DNA from: Sepioteuthis lessoniana
Lineage: Eukaryota > Mollusca > Cephalopoda > Myopsida > Loliginidae
Assembly (NCBI GenBank): GCA_963585895.1
Contig: OY757911.1
Coordinates: 62,790,501 to 62,854,500 of the forward strand
DNA: 64,000 nucleotides
Direction of reading: 5' to 3'
Shown: positions 44,851 to 54,589 of the stretch, piece after piece
How the letters are laid out: every line of letters starts with the position of its first letter
How positions within the stretch are numbered: position 1 is the stretch's first letter
Position numbers and translations under genes: made by a program
Notes under the pieces: model-generated
Seen by the model: only the letters and a program-made list of their open reading frames with translations
Databases searched by the model: none
Told to the model about the DNA's origin: nothing

Positions 44851-45030
44851 AACTTACATTTATTGCAGGAACTCTGATAACGAAGTAGAAAAAAGCTTTT
44901 ACTCTAGGGTTTGAATTCAAAGCTGAACTTCTTGATTGGTTGCCAACTAAAACTAGAAATTTTAATAGTCTACAATTTCATCCATAACTTTTGGACGGAG
45001 TATTCTCCGAGTAATTAATGAGAAGTAAAA
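44851..45030. other. Spacer, weak SINE-like sequence
   Basis: Contains GGTTTGAATTCAAAGCTGAA, which resembles a family B block. Nothing firm. Confidence 0.3.
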
Positions 45031-45032
45031 GT

Positions 45033-45292
45033 ATGTATCTACCCAACATTTCCGCTATGAGTAGTATGTTACACAAGTTCAATTTTTAAGTGGAGAGAAA
45101 CTGGTTTAAATCAAGACTTTTCCTTCTCCTAGATTGGTTGCCGTACAAAAACTAAAGATTCAAGTCTGTCCTATTATTCTTTCATAGCTCGAGAAGAACA
45201 TGAATTCATGCCATTTCCGAGATTATTAGTGCTAAATGAAAGAAAACAGCTTCGGTCAAAATTTGAACTGAGTTTATAGATTCCATTTTTTT
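45033..45292 (-). mobile_element. Family B SINE, antisense, 5'-truncated
   Basis: Plus-strand order: GTTACACAAGTTCAATTTTT, AAGTGGAGAGAAACTGG, TTTTCCTTCTCCTAGATTGG, GTCTGTCCTATTATTCTTTC, GAATTCATGCCATTTCCGAG and a B box in AAATTTGAACTGAG. The head is not recognisable beyond 45292. Confidence 0.72.
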
Positions 45293-45484
45293 GCGAATGT
45301 AAGAAATATATTTATTATTTATTTAATTATTATTATTGTTATTCAATGATATATGGATGGTTAAAAAACGTATAATAGTTCTATACTGTTTTAAATTTGT
45401 GACCGACTTTTTTAAGACTATTGCCGCAAATTTTTATTGATATTATTTTCTGTATGTACCATTGAACGTCTTACAAAAAAAAGT
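45293..45484. other. AT-rich spacer
   Basis: Includes an ATT-rich run near 45305-45345. Confidence 0.4.
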
Positions 45485-46385
45485 TGGAGATGCCTGTGGT
45501 GGAATGGTTATCGTCGTAGGAAAAAGACACGACCCGAGTTCAAATCCGAGACGTGCCTGTTTGCATTTCACGTAGCATTAATACTCTTAGGAAATGTATG
45601 GATTAAATTATTCTCCCTCCAACTGAGGGTAGAGTTGGAAAGTCTGGGCTCTTTGATTCTAGTTTGGCCAGCGGTCTAAGAGAAGGAAAATTCTGAATTC
45701 AACTGCTTAGTTGGCTGGGGCTGTAGAATACACCGACTGCACCTCAGCTCTGCAGAGAGGTAAGACCCCACTCCAATGAGTGTCCTGCATATGACACTAA
45801 ACAATCTGATGGTGAGGTTCCAGTGATGCTGAAGCTTTGGGGAATGTGGAGCCCCACTCCACTGCCATTCCACCCAGGTCCACTCTATCCCGGAATGGTA
45901 GCACCTGATAGGGCCCTATCTATGGGTTAACTGCATACTTATGCTAAACTGAATTGTTTGAATTATAAATGTTTGACTAAACTGAATAGCTTGAGGTAGA
46001 AATGCTTTTGACAATTAAACTGTACTTACATTTAAATTGCGAGCTTATGCTAAACTGAATTGGTTAATATCGAACTGTTTTGATATTTAACAGTGTGTAA
46101 ACAAAATCTATACTTATACTAAACTGAATTATCTGAATTAGAACTGTTTGAATAAACTGAATTGGTTGAAATGTTTTTGACAATTAAACTGTGTACTCAT
46201 GCTAAACTGAATTGGTTGAAATAGAACTAACTATTTGCATAAAAATGGAATTGGCGTTAAATAACCTACAAAGGTTGATATGTCATAAAACCCAACCAAC
46301 CTGAGTTCAAACCTGTAAAACTCCGCTTTAAAGAATTGGCAATGACAATGTCGCATTCTGGGAGGGCGGTGAGGCTGGGTAAACA
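45485..46385 (+). mobile_element. Family B SINE split by a family C element
   Basis: The 5' part (45485-45705) has the head CCTGTGGTGGAATGGTTATC, the B box GAGTTCAAATCCGAG, GTTTGCATTTCACGTAGC, CTCCCTCCAACTGAGGGTAG and AGAAGGAAAATTCTGAATTC. The 3' part resumes at about 46303 with GAGTTCAAACCTGTAAAACT and ends GCGGTGAGGCTGGGTAAACA. The C element between them interrupted the copy after it had inserted. Confidence 0.85.
45706..46302 (+). mobile_element. Family C element nested in family B
   Basis: Head TTAGTTGGCTGGGGCTGTAG and ACACCGACTGCACC, GTGAGGTTCCAGTGATGCTG, CCCGGAATGGTAGCACCTGA and CCCTATCTATGGGTTAAC. About six AT-rich internal units follow, then GGCGTTAAATAACCTACAAA, GGTTGATATGTCATAAAACC and CAACCAACC. 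A short probable target duplication, CTGA(A/G)TTCAA, lies on both sides. Confidence 0.85.
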
Positions 46386-46907
46386 TATACAAAATTTAAA
46401 AAAATCAAAGTTATTATTTCTGTTTAAATTAAACGTACAGAAAGAAAATCAGCAGAGTTTAGATAGCGACAAATAGACAGCAGTTACTTTACTCTGATGT
46501 CCTTAAGAAAGGAAGCAATGAAGTTCTTCTCTACCTTTTATGAATAAAATTGTAGGGTACACTATGATGTCTTGCCTTGGCGATACAACCACCATAATAC
46601 TTCATAGAAAACCAGGGATTCAAAGCCAAAAGTCTGGAACAAACTCATCAGGGAGGGGATCTCTGAAAGAAAAATTCCTCACCAAACCAAAAAACAGTAT
46701 CTTGTCAAAAATCATATTGTTACCGACATATTTAAGGAAAAACGTCGAAAATCATCTTCCTTCAGTAGCGAAAAAAGGCATAGTAATGATGGAAGATGAT
46801 TCTTTCATATTGCTAGAGCGTAAATGAAGATACAATCAAAGGAGAATTACATAACTTTTCACTTACAAAAGTTTCAATTTAGCACTGTGACAAACAATGA
46901 AGAAAGA
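46386..46907. other. Mostly unassigned; weak SINE fragment
   Basis: The region around 46497-46640 (CTTAAGAAAGGAAGCAATG, CTTTTATGAATAAAATTG) resembles the centre of family B. A 95-codon plus-strand frame at 46540-46827 has no recognised motif. Confidence 0.35.
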
Positions 46908-47145
46908 ATCCCTATAGCGGAGTGGCTAATGTACTGGAATGTGACATCGTAGTGAACGAGTTCAAACTCCAGTCGTGCTCTTACATTCAATTCCAGATTA
47001 ATACTCTTAAGAAAGATATGAACTCTTTTTTTACCCCTCACTCAAACTATGGGTTAAATAGTAGCACTTCTACTTTTCTACAGGGATGTCTTTGGCATGA
47101 AGGCTGATATGCCTTTAAAACAAGGACACTGAAACCACGGTAAGG
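46908..47145 (+). mobile_element. Family D SINE
   Basis: Head CCTATAGCGGAGTGGCTAAT, B box GAGTTCAAACTCCAGTCG, TAATACTCTTAAGAAAGATA, AAACTATGGGTTAAATAGTA, TCTACAGGGATGTCTTTGGC and a degraded tail GGCTGATATGCCTTTAAAAC. Confidence 0.85.
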
Positions 47146-48177
47146 ATTAAAACACATTAAGTAAAGCATCCCTCTTACTGTATTTTAAGGAAAGTGTGAG
47201 TATTTATCCATCACCCATGAATTGGGATAGTGACACAAGATTAAGATTTGTGTTGAGATATTCATACGTGCGTATGGGTACTTAAAGACATTTCTCATCT
47301 GTATATTTCTTACTTTAAGGTGCCTCAGATATCATTATGAATATAAGAAGGATATCGGTCTTCTGGAAATGAAAATTGTTTTTTGGAGGGAGGGTTAAAA
47401 GGCTATTGTTTTTTTTTGTGGGGGGTAGATGGTATTTTTGTTTTTTAATTTTTTTTTTTTTTTTTTGTGTGTGTGTTATATTTCCTTTTTTCTGCATCGG
47501 AAAAATGGTTAAGGTATTTCTTCTATGAAGCACTTTCATTAAAAATTTTCGAGGTTTTCTTTCATTTTATTGCTGTGTCTCTTGCAACGTTTAGACAGCT
47601 GCATTCAACGACCTTCTTAATTAAACAACAGAGCTCGAAAATAAAGAATTAGCTCCTGCTTTATAATTTTAATTTATGATTCTTGCTTGAAAGAGAATCG
47701 TGTAAATGACTGGAACGTTGTAATAAAAAGTGACGTTAATGTTTTAAAATCTCATGAAAAAACTCATAAGCATTCACTTACTACAGTAGACGATTTTTTC
47801 AGCCAATCAAATAAAATCATTTTACTGGACCAACAACTATAAAATACTTTGAAAAGAAAAAATAAATACAAACTGAGTAGGTCTATTATAGTATATACGT
47901 CTGCCATTACCAACTAAAAACAACTGATACTAAGATAATATAATTTATTGGCTTGGCGTAAAATTGAAAAGAGAAAACCGGTTCCTTACTAAAACAAAAT
48001 TCGCTCATGTATATTTAAGATAAACGTAAGTCCCTTCGTTTATACAATGACAGAAATAAGAGATGCAACTCCATGAATATTTCATTTATGTACAGTAATG
48101 GAGACTATATATATGTGTGTGTGTGTTTTTGTGTGTGTGTCCACATGTACGCGCGTGTGTGCCATACCAAGGGTAAA
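47146..48177. other. AT-rich sequence with low-complexity patches
   Basis: T- and G-rich runs at about 47400-47475 and a small GT tract at about 48114-48140. Nothing coding was recognised. Confidence 0.45.
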
Positions 48178-48330
48178 GAGCCAGTCTGCCCTACTATTTA
48201 CTCCTAGCTGTGGGAAAAGTTGGTGGAAGCATACCTTTCGTAAGTGTATTAGAGCTATGTGAAATTCAAACAGCCTAATTCAGGGTTTAAACACGGGTAG
48301 TCGTCTCTGTTTCTTATACCACAAGCGTCT

Positions 48331-48332
<2 letters not shown>
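48178..48332 (-). mobile_element. Family B SINE 5' half, antisense
   Basis: Plus-strand order: GCCAGTCTGCCCTACTATTT, TCCTAGCTGTGGG, CATACCTTTCGTAAGTGTAT, GGTTTAAACACGGG and a head ending TTATACCACAAGCGTCTCC. The 3' half is missing. Confidence 0.75.

Positions 48333-48333
<1 letters not shown>

Positions 48334-48370
<37 letters not shown>
48334..48370. repeat. (AT)n microsatellite between two SINE heads
   Basis: About 18 AT units, lying between the heads of an antisense and a sense family B copy. Confidence 0.93.
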
Positions 48371-48373
<3 letters not shown>

Positions 48374-48631
48374 GAGGCTCTTGAGTTATAATAGTTATCG
48401 TCGTAAGCAATTGAGACGGCTACCAAAGTTTAAATCCTGAATAAATAAGGAGGCGCTTGAGTTATAATAGTTATCGTCGTAAGCAATTGAGACGGCTACC
48501 AAAGTTTAAGACCTGATCTAGACTGTTAGCATTTCCGGTAGCGCTAATACCCTTATAAAATATGTGCATCGTCTTATTCTTCTTACGGCTAGGAGTAAAT
48601 AGTTGGGCGGACTAGACTATTTACATTGGCA
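48371..48631 (+). mobile_element. Family B SINE with duplicated head, 3'-truncated
   Basis: The 76-bp stretch 48372-48447 is repeated almost exactly at 48448-48523 (AGGAGGC, TTGAGTTATAATAGTTATCG, AAGCAATTGAGACGGCTACC, AAAGTTTAA). Only the second unit continues into the body (GACTGTTAGCATTTCC, TAGCGCTAATACCCTTATAA, CGGCTAGGAGTAAATAGTTG). The body ends at about 48620, where the LINE copy begins. Confidence 0.85.
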
Positions 48632-49839
48632 TGGCGAACTGACAATCCTGAGCGTTAAGCCGCAAGACTCACACGTACATCATGCTGCTTCCCATATGTA
48701 CGTGAAAAAAAAAACCATCCGTAGAATCCTTGAAGGCGTTCGGGCAAAAAACCTTCAGGCGACATTACTATTTGTCGACTTTACCAAGGCCTTCGATCCC
48801 ATACACAGACGGAAAATGGAGCAAATCCTACTAGCATACGGCCTACCAAAAGAAACCGTAGCAGCGATAATGATTCTCTACAGAAACACCAAAGTGAAAG
48901 TACGTTCACCAGATGGAGACACGGAATACTTCGACATTGTTGCAGGAGTACTACAAGGAGACACGCTAGCCCCGTACCTCTTTATCATCTGTCTAGACTA
49001 CGTGCTTAGAACTTCGATCGACAAAATCAGAGAAAATGGCTTCGAGCTGACTAAGAGAAGAAGCAAAAGATACCCCGCAAAAACAATCACGGACGCCGAC
49101 TACGCTGATGACTTGGCGTTACTGGCGAATACGCCTAATCAAGCTACTGCATAGTCTGGAACGAGCCGCAGCTGGCATTGGCCTCCATGTCAATGCACAC
49201 AAAACTGAATATATGTGTTACAACCAAACGGGCAACATTGCCACACTAGACGGAGCCTCTCTGAAACTAGTAGACAAATTCACCTACCTAGGAAGTAGCG
49301 TCTCATCAACCGAAAAAGACATCGACACACGACTGACGAAGGCATGGACGGCTGTCGATAGGCTCTCGATCATATGGAAATCAGACCTAACCGATAAAAT
49401 GAAACGCAGTTTCTTCCAGGCAGCGGTTGTGTCGATACTGCTATATGGGTGCACTACATGGAAGATAACTAAACGGCTGGAGAATAAACTAGACGGAAAT
49501 TACACAAGAATGTTGAGAGCAGTATTGAACAAGTCCTGGCGACAACACCCCACGAGACACCAACTATACAGACACTTGCCCCCCATCTCGAAAAATATAC
49601 AAGTAAGACGAACCAGACACGCGGGACACTGCTGGAGAAGCAAGGACGAGCTCATAAGTGATGTACTCCTATGGATCCCCACTTATGGCCGTGCAAAAGC
49701 AGGACGACCACCTCGAACTTACATAGAGCAACTATGTGAGGACACAGGATGTAACCCTGAAGACCTGCCGGAGGCGATGAATGATAGGGAGAAGTGGCGA
49801 GAGAGGGTCAGGGATATCCGTGCTGGCGGCACGACATGA
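48603..49839 (+). pseudogene. LINE reverse transcriptase of copy 2, one 8-bp deletion
   Basis: The first open frame reads VDFTKAFDPIHRRKMEQILL, AGVLQGDTLAPYLFIICLDY and the catalytic box YADD at 49101-49112, all in frame. An 8-bp deletion near 49142, relative to copy 1, shifts the frame. The remainder is open in a second frame (49108-49839) through SLKLVDKFTYLGSSV, SFFQAAVVSILLYGCTTW, NKSWRQHPTRHQLY, HAGHCWRSKDEL and GRPPRTYIEQLCEDTG to DIRAGGTT and TGA. The endonuclease and the first part of the RT are missing. The first 38 or so residues come from the SINE and the inverted 5' end and are not native. Confidence 0.92.
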
Positions 49840-49860
49840 TGATGATGATGATGATGATGA
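48632..49860 (+). mobile_element. RTE-like LINE copy 2, 5' end inverted
   Basis: The first 72 bp (48632-48703) are the reverse complement of the 5' end of the 37.85-kb copy (about 37864-37938): GAGCGTTAAGCCGCAAGACT and CATGCTGCTTCCCAT. After a run of ten A the sequence jumps to sense sequence matching the first copy from about 39903 on, and it continues to the (TGA)n tail. The join of an inverted 5' terminus to a 5'-truncated sense body is the structure that twin priming makes. The sense part is very similar to the first copy and has fewer frame breaks, so it is a younger or better preserved insertion. Confidence 0.9.
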
Positions 49861-49867
49861 TATATGA

Positions 49868-50098
49868 CGTGGGAGTACCCGCAGCTTAATTGGTGGAGTG
49901 CGGTCTCGCAGTAAGCGAGTTCAAACTCCACACGTGCCATTTTTCGAACAAATACAGATAAGAAAAGTAGGATTCCCTTCTTCCCCCAGGTTTACGTTAA
50001 ATAGACCCACTGCTGCTCTTCTTCAAGGACGGCTTTGACATTAAATAACCCACGAAGATTGATATGCCATTAAACAAAGAAACCAAACTAAATCTATA
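49868..50098 (+). mobile_element. Family D SINE
   Basis: Head CCCGCAGCTTAATTGGTGGA, B box GAGTTCAAACTCCACACG, TTACGTTAAATAGACCC, GCTCTTCTTCAAGGACGGCT, TGACATTAAATAACCCACGA, TTGATATGCCATTAAACAAA and GAAACCAAAC. It directly follows the tail of LINE copy 2. Confidence 0.87.
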
Positions 50099-50685
50099 AA
50101 ATATGATTGTAAAACAGGACAAAACACACAAACGAGTTTTACATTGCCGATCTTCAGGTGAGCTAGTATTTGACACGTCAATACTAACTTACCAGTGGAT
50201 GGATTACAAGCTCACTAGAGAATCGTATGAAATACTAACTCGGCTATGTGAAACTCAGTGTCGTTAATGTTTTTATCTTGTTTTATTTTCATTCTATCTT
50301 ATAGTTGATATATCCTAATATTACCCTGCATTATTGTTCAAAGAGCACTGCAAATTCTTCTGGTGAAAAACCCGCTTAGCGTTAAATTCAATCATATATA
50401 TATATATATATATATATATAATGCAAACAAAACAAATCTTAAAGAATCTAGGGGAAAAGAAACGTCTAATTAATTAATTATTTTATTCAATTAAGATTCA
50501 TTGAGTGTAATGACTCTCAATAGTATTTTCCTGCGGGTCTAAATTGTTTTCAGCATCTGGCCATTGACAAGAGCAAGGATGGGAAATGATCGCTTTTGTC
50601 TACAGATAAAAATTAAGACGTTGAATTGTTTTGGACGTTTGGGTTTTAGGACATTAAGATTTGAATGACGCCGATATATATATAT
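50099..50685. other. AT-rich sequence, small (AT)n tract
   Basis: (AT)n at about 50395-50420. Nothing else was recognised. Confidence 0.4.
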
Positions 50686-50689
50686 AGTA

Positions 50690-50940
50690 AGTAAAGTTCG
50701 TGTAGTTGAGGATGACCTGAAGGCTCCTTTTCGATAGCAACTACCGAGGTGTACGGGAGGGTGCAACTCTTTTCCTCGGATTACTCCACTTTACCATTGA
50801 TCTGTACCTTATAATGCAGAGTACTAAACAAGGCGGCATCAAGTACCATTTTTTGAGTCTTTGGAATGACTCAACCTTGGATTGAACCCCGGTGTCTTGG
50901 AGCATTGGCGAACACTCTACTCATTAGGCCACCTTTATGA
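50690..50940 (-). mobile_element. Family A SINE, antisense
   Basis: Plus-strand order: TTCGTGTAGTTGAGGATGAC, GGGAGGGTGCAACTCTTTTC, GGATTACTCCACTTTACC, AGTACCATTTTTTGAGTCTT, TTGGATTGAACCCCGGTG and GCATTGGCGAACACTCTACT. It is full length. Confidence 0.9.
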
Positions 50941-51227
50941 TAACTTGAAGTTATATTCGGCATTAAATATGACACATGTTACTATAGAATTTTCTCATTA
51001 GCCATTCGTGAGAAAAGGTTCTTGATACTATAAAAAAGCTTCGTTTTCAGCTTCAAAATCGACATAATTTGGACCAAAGATTAATATTAATACAGAAAAT
51101 ATACACACGAGACAAATTCATTTTGATATTCATTTGTTGTTTTTTTCTTTTTGTGCAATCATTGATAATCTTTGATCCAAATTTTGTCCACTTGAAGCTA
51201 ATATCTTTATATTTATACTATACATGT
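50941..51227. other. AT-rich spacer
   Basis: Nothing recognised. Confidence 0.4.
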
Positions 51228-51465
51228 AAGAACCGGCTCATTGGCCTAATGGGTAGAGTGTTTGCCAATGGACCGGGAGGCTTGCGTTCAATCCCAGGTC
51301 GCGACATACCAAAAACTTTTAAAATGGTATTTGATCCCTCCTTGCTTAACACTCAGCAATATAAGGTACGTATCAAGGGTAAAGAGGAGCAGTCCTGGGA
51401 AAGGTAGCTATTGAAAAGGGATCCTTCTGGTCACCCTCGACTATGGTCACCAACAACTTTTTATA
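51228..51465 (+). mobile_element. Family A SINE with small deletion
   Basis: Head GGCTCATTGGCCTAATGGGT, B-box GTTCAATCCCAGG, CTCCTTGCTTAACACTCAGC and AATATAAGGTACGTATCAAG. About 40 bp are missing after TCCTGGGAAAGG, then GTAGCTATTGAAAAGGGATC and GGTCACCAAC. Confidence 0.88.
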
Positions 51466-51607
51466 CATGTAAGAATAAATATAATCGTATTAATTAATTT
51501 ATTTCTTAAAATTTTATTAACAAAATGAGCAGTCCGGTATCCGATAACGTTAAATGTAAACAAACAAAAGTTGAATACAAAATGCCTTGAAATTCCCGAG
51601 CTGACGT

Positions 51608-51908
51608 AGGTCGTCGAAATAGCTGAACGGTAAAATTATCAGTCTAATATAAAGTTAGTCGAGTTTCGACCCCTTCCTAAAGCATCTAGCATGTCTAGCC
51701 ACACTGAAAAGTTGTGATAGATTTGTTATTAGACTGGAGCCCCGTCGACGCTAATATATATATGATGAGACCTAATGATATCGAAACAACTGTCTCGCAT
51801 TTCCCTATATCGCACATATTGCTTGCCGGTTTTTCTGGTCATGTGAATTCAATACATATGTATTTTATATAGACAGAGGTTGAGGGGACTCCAGTCTTAT
51901 GACAAATG
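51608..51908. repeat. tRNA-like head and an inverted repeat pair
   Basis: 51608-51675 carries an A-box-like TAGCTGAACGG and a B-box-like GAGTTTCGACCCC, typical of a tRNA-derived SINE. It is followed by 51721-51751, which matches 51879-51907 in inverted orientation (both contain CTCCAGTCT next to a GGGG run, and ACAAAT at the far end). The arms are about 29 bp with several mismatches and 127 bp between them. It may be two SINE ends facing each other or a fold-back element. Confidence 0.55.
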
Positions 51909-51959
51909 AAGGAAACCTTTCTTGTTGAAGTTAACTTCTAAATAAAAACTATATATACC

Positions 51960-51990
<31 letters not shown>

Positions 51991-52412
51991 GATGATTATT
52001 GCAACATTTTGGCAGATGATGGCTGTGTGTTCTACCAAACTTACAATTCTAACTTTCCGATTAATAACTGATTTAACTTATGAAAAATATACAATATACG
52101 TAATATGACAAGGTAGAAAGACATGTGTATGTCGTTTGATCATTGTGAGATACGACTGTATGAAAAAAGATTTCGTTCCTCCTTTTCCGTTAAGTTTTAA
52201 CTTAGTTAGAATCTAAGACTGCTTTTTTAAAAATTTCATTAGAGTTTTTTTTTTCTTTCTATTTTATATTCTATTTTACGTTTGCTTTTTTTTACTTTTT
52301 TTGGTGGGTGTGGGTTCTAATAATTACGACTGCGTTAGATTTTTTGGCTTGGTTCAAGAATATTAATTTTGGTCTTACCGTTCATTGTTCTTCCATTTTA
52401 TTGTTCAATATT
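51909..52412. other. AT- and T-rich sequence
   Basis: (AT)n at about 51963-51990. Nothing coding was recognised until the LINE fragment begins. Confidence 0.45.
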
Positions 52413-52815
52413 ATTTGTTAACTTTACTAAGGCCTTTGATTTCATTCACAGAGAAAAGATGGAGCAAATACTACTCGCCAACGGTCTACCAAAAGAAACC
52501 GTCACAGCCATAATGATGTTCTATAGAAACACCAACGTAAAACTCCGTTCTCCGGAGGGAGACACAGACTACTTCGACATAGTAGCAGGAGTCATCCAAG
52601 GAGACACACTAGCCCCATACCTATTTATCATCTGTCTAAACTATATACTTAGAACATCTATCGATAAAATCAAAGAAAACGGTTTCAAGCTAACAACAGA
52701 AAGAAGCAGAAGGTACCCCGCAAAAACAATTACCGACGCTGACTGCGCCGATGATACAGCGTTTCTGGCAAATGCACCCGCCCAAGCCAAGCGCAACATG
52801 ATGATGATGATGAAT
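52413..52815 (+). pseudogene. RTE-like LINE copy 3, internally deleted
   Basis: Opens at VNFTKAFDFIHREKMEQILL, then GLPKETVTAIMMFYRNTNVK, AGVIQGDTLAPYLFIICLNY and KTITDADCADD. The catalytic Tyr of YADD is replaced by Cys. After NAPAQAKRN the frame runs directly into an (ATG)n tail at 52798-52813. About 700 bp of the C-terminal coding region are missing relative to copies 1 and 2, but the element's own 3' tail is present, so this is an internal deletion and not a 3' truncation. Confidence 0.9.
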
Positions 52816-52904
52816 TTGATGTTTATCATATTTAGTAACTTAAAAATCACTAATATTCTGTATGTCTATCTTTTGCAGTTTTTTGGAAAATTAAGTTGTA
52901 ATTT

Positions 52905-53795
52905 ATAAATATAATCCATAGGTATATTATTCCAGACATCTTGAAGGACTTGCCACGTATGTTCTTTTGATTTTGGTTGCTTTTCAGCCTTTCTTTGGTT
53001 CAAATAAACTCAAAAAGATTCGATGATATTCAATTCTGAACTTTGAGGAGACCCTTTTCATAACTTGAACATCACTAGATTGTTTCTTCCGTTTTAAATA
53101 ACATTTTAGCTTTAGTGTAGTATGCTAGCGATCGTTATCCTGCAGGAAGATGAAACCATTACCAATTAGAAGCTTAACAGAAGGGATTGCATGATAGATC
53201 AAAATTTGTCTTTATTTTTCTGCATTCATTATTCTATCAATTCTGACCAAATCACCTGAACCTTTTGCTGTTAAACATCTCCAAACCACTATAGAATCTC
53301 CTCCATGTTTAACTGTCGGCTTCAAGTATACATCTTTCATTTGCTCTCCAGCCCTTCTTACATTCTGTCTCCTCTTTGAACTGAAAATTTCAAATTTTGA
53401 TTCATCTCTCCATAATACATTTTTCCATTGTTCAATAGCAAATTCAAGTTGTTTTTCTGTTTCCTTGTCTTAGATAAGGTTTCCTTCTTGCTAATCAACC
53501 ATAAAGGTCTTCTTTCATAAGTGGTCTTCTGATGGTTGAAGAGTGAACTTGGGTGCCATATGTTTGAACAAGATATGAGCCTAATTCCCCACAAGATTTA
53601 GTTCTATTTCTTAAAGATGTTATCTTTAGATATTTACAATCACTTTTGGTTAATTTTGTTGGAACTTCCACTCTTCTTTCTGTCTTTAATATCCCCAGTT
53701 TCAATCTTTTTTAATTACTTCCTGTACTGTACACCTAGAAATATTTTTGATATATTAGCCTGAGAAGCGCCCGGTTGATGGTAGAATATATGTCT
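52905..53795 (-). mobile_element. Tc1-like DNA transposon relic, antisense
   Basis: On the minus strand the frames read in order: RRVEVPTKLTKSDCKYLKIT, SLRNRTKSCGEL (helix-turn-helix part), TQVHSSTIRRPLMKEDLYG, WLISKKETLSKTRKQKNN, YYGEMNQNLKFSVQRGDRM, KPTVKHGGDSIVVWRCL and FIFLQDNDR, and a final WPSQSPDLNPIE-like block is badly degraded. This is the plan of a Tc1-family transposase. The first catalytic Asp (SDES in the family) is lost in GEMNQN, and many frameshifts are present. Terminal inverted repeats were not identified. Confidence 0.85.
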
Positions 53796-54242
53796 TTTTT
53801 CATCAGACACTCGTAGTATATTGATAGTTTATGAATGGAAATATACAATTTTTGATTCTGAAAGGAAAAAAATGAGAGAATTTATTTAAAAAATTAAAAC
53901 CGTTCTTGTTTTTATAAATATTTAATGTTTGGTTAATAGTAAACATTGTAAAAACTTATAATAAGAAGAAGAAATAACACAAATATAGCATAAAATCAAC
54001 ACCTTTACATTAGATAAACATCATAGAGCAAGCTTATTACATATAATGAAAATATGACTGAAGTTAATAATTTATAATGACGCTAATTTTTGAATTGTTA
54101 TTATTAATATATTAAACAATTACTGTTTGTAAATGTTTCGAAATGTAAAAATTACAATATATTCATTGATTAACCACTAAAAACAGTATTCGTTATTTAT
54201 AAATCTTAAAAATATACACCTGCCTAAATCTTTTTCACAGTA
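53796..54242. other. AT-rich sequence, nothing recognised
   Basis: No supported feature. Confidence 0.4.
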
Positions 54243-54243
54243 G

Positions 54244-54319
<76 letters not shown>
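54243..54319. repeat. (AT)n(GT)n microsatellite
   Basis: About 15 AT units followed by about 24 GT units. Confidence 0.95.
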
Positions 54320-54320
<1 letters not shown>

Positions 54321-54411
54321 TAAAGAAGACAATTTTGAAAATCATATTTTGGTTGTGATGTAGCATATCAGAACGCAAATGAATTTATTGCCCAAAACTA
54401 ATCTACATTTT

Positions 54412-54515
54412 GAAGGTTTGGTTTGGTTTGGTTTGGTTTGGTTTGATTTTATGGCATATCAACCATTGTAGGTTATTTAATGCCAAATCTATTTTCATAC
54501 ATATAAACAGGGAGA
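54412..54515 (-). mobile_element. Isolated C/D-type tail, antisense
   Basis: Plus strand reads (GGTTT)n at 54415-54445, then ATTTTATGGCATATCAACCA, TTGTAGGTTATTTAATGCC and AAATC. This is the common 3' end of families C and D with a CCAAA pentamer tail, without any recognisable body. It is a severely 5'-truncated copy. Confidence 0.75.
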
Positions 54516-54589
54516 GAAACGTGATAATTAATGCAAAGCGCATGTACCATGACTTTAATGTTTAAAAAAACTATTTTAACGGCATCAAT

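Noticed and set aside
46540..46827. 95-codon plus-strand frame
   Set aside because: Its start overlaps a weak SINE fragment and the rest has no motif. I cannot support it as a gene.
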